Assembly (NCBI GenBank): GCA_029880755.1 | Contig: JAOUNW010000096.1 | Location: 1 to 7,720, forward strand | DNA length: 7,720 nt | From: Gammaproteobacteria bacterium | Lineage (GTDB): Bacteria > Pseudomonadota > Gammaproteobacteria > Acidiferrobacterales > SZUA-150 | Direction: 5' to 3' | Part shown: piece by piece, positions 6,988-7,720 of the stretch | Layout: every line of letters begins with the position of its first letter | Numbering within the stretch: position 1 is the first letter of the stretch | The notes under the pieces: generated by a model | Database searches by the model: none | What the model was told of the DNA's origin: nothing | The model's input: the letters and a program-made list of their open reading frames with translations, nothing else | Translations under genes and position numbers: made by a program

Positions 6988-7225
6988 CGGCGTACGGGTC
7001 CGAAAAACCTCGTCCATGCCATAGCGCAGGCTTCTGGCGTAAACTGGTTTAACGGGAAATTCAAAACAGGTGGTTCCGGGGCCCTGGCTAGAATAATTCA
7101 GGTCCGGTTACTGTTGTATCTGTCGGGCCACACCGCTACCTGCCCGGCGCGGATTCTAACCTTTCCGGCTGCAAAATTCCTTAGGCAGACAGAAAAAGTT
7201 GGTGGGATTTCCCCGCTAGCAACAA

Positions 7226-7257
7226 AAAAGGCTGCCCTGAAAGCAGCCTTTTCTTTT
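7226..7257. terminator. Strong bidirectional intrinsic terminator
   Basis: AAAAGGCTGC (7226-7235) pairs perfectly with GCAGCCTTTT (7243-7252) around a 7-base loop. On the plus strand TTTT-C-TTTT follows, and on the minus strand the stem runs into six T residues. On the minus strand it would end transcripts of the AF1514-like gene about 100 bases after its stop and insulate the SulP gene from it. Confidence 0.85.
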
Positions 7258-7271
7258 CATTGACTCGGATA

Positions 7272-7288
7272 CATTCCTGGCAGGAATG
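7272..7288. repeat. 17-bp perfect palindrome with one central base
   Basis: CATTCCTG-G-CAGGAATG has 8-base arms around one central G. It lies between the AF1514-like gene stop and the terminator, so it would be in that gene's 3' untranslated RNA as a hairpin with stem CATTCC/GGAATG. It could equally be a DNA-binding site or part of a dispersed repeat; the sequence does not decide. Confidence 0.6.
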
Positions 7289-7351
7289 CGGCCTACCCAA
7301 CTTTTCATAGGGTGAGCGCCCCAGATAAGCACAGCAAGTCATCCGCAGAAT

Positions 7352-7630
7352 TCAGCTATTGCCATCTCTATAAATAAAACTGAACATGTCCTTGTTCACA
7401 TTAACCTGCAGCTTGCCGCCGTGCCCTTCCGCATACGCGATCCATCCGGGTTTATGCTGGCATTCCGGCACTTCCGGGTGTTCTTCTTCCTTGATGCCGT
7501 CATACCAGGCCAGGATCATTGGCTCGGCCAGCTTGTTTTCCGCCACCTCATCCGCAATTTTCCGGGCGAGTGTGTAATCCAGCTCACCAGCGATCTCCAG
7601 ATTGACGGTATCGAATTCGCGATGCTCCAT
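7352..7630 (-). CDS. Small AF1514-like protein (DUF5619-type)
   Basis: This 92-residue soluble protein resembles the small AF1514 family named after an Archaeoglobus protein, whose function is unknown. Visible features are an N-terminal helix-like segment (DYTLARKIADEVAEN, 18-32), ILAWYDG (39-45), a PEC with the only Cys (57), PGWIAYAEGHGG (61-72), and the strand-like end VNVNKDMFSFIYRD (76-89). There is no signal peptide or membrane segment. The order fits the family as I remember it, but I cannot test the match here. The ATG is the only sensible start: an in-frame TAA lies 12 bases upstream and no GTG or TTG follows early. No clear Shine-Dalgarno sits close to it. The 90 bases upstream to the window edge show no gene, and its own terminator lies about 100 bases downstream, so it appears to be separate from the SulP run. 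Confidence 0.72.
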   Translation of the reverse strand: MEHREFDTVNLEIAGELDYTLARKIADEVAENKLAEPMILAWYDGIKEEEHPEVPECQHKPGWIAYAEGHGGKLQVNVNKDMFSFIYRDGNS

Positions 7631-7720
7631 AGCAACCAGAGGTTAATCTCTCTCCAGATTATTTAGGTAGAACCGCCGGGTCCGTGAAAACCCAATCGCG
7701 GCCTTTGACCGGTGTGTGAC

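Larger units (their letters stand above)
6949..7351. other. 403-bp intergenic region upstream of the SulP gene
   Basis: No credible gene is visible here. It holds a bidirectional terminator (7226-7257), a 17-bp palindrome (7272-7288) and an FNR-like site (6974-6987), each listed separately. The SulP promoter should lie between the terminator and 6949. On the minus strand a TAGAAT -10-like hexamer lies at 7158-7153, and on the plus strand another TAGAAT at 7089-7094, but neither has a good -35 box at normal spacing. The near-palindrome TAAACTGGTTTA sits at about 7040-7051. Confidence 0.5.

Noticed and set aside
7121..7149. Hairpin CGGGC/GCCCG in the SulP upstream region
   Set aside because: Only five consecutive strict pairs with a 13-base loop; on the minus-strand transcript the extension becomes an A-C mismatch.

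Overview
The window looks like chromosomal DNA of a gammaproteobacterium of moderate GC. Evidence is a complete MltF lytic transglycosylase, a TerC protein close to the Escherichia coli YgdQ type, a SulP permease, and Gram-negative periplasmic c-type cytochromes. No rRNA, tRNA, CRISPR array, transposase or phage gene was seen. The organism is inferred from protein families only, so its genus is not assigned.

Layout. Positions 1-233 are non-coding sequence ahead of mltF (234-1673, + strand). mltF converges on a run of six minus-strand genes. In transcription order these are: a SulP anion permease with a STAS domain (6948-5221), a TerC/YgdQ membrane protein (5178-4408), an unrecognised 119-residue soluble protein (4350-3991), a cytochrome b561 fused to a diheme cytochrome c (DHC) domain (3949-2813), an SHP-type monoheme cytochrome c of the DUF1924 family (2777-2370), and a stand-alone DHC (2340-1798). 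Gaps within the run are only 29-57 bp and I see no terminator in them, so part or all of it may be cotranscribed. A 403-bp non-coding stretch with a strong bidirectional terminator and a 17-bp palindrome separates it from a small AF1514-like gene (7630-7352).

How the genes work together. The last three genes form an electron-transfer module. The b561 part can take electrons from the quinol pool through b hemes. These pass to the tethered DHC domain, then to soluble DHC, and finally to SHP, whose heme can bind small ligands such as O2 or NO in characterised homologues. By motif count the module carries five c hemes and probably two b hemes. The b561-DHC fusion plus a second DHC copy, with an orphan gene just upstream, is the most interesting part of the window. 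The physiological role of SHP/DHC systems is not settled, and a link to the upstream transporters rests only on gene order.
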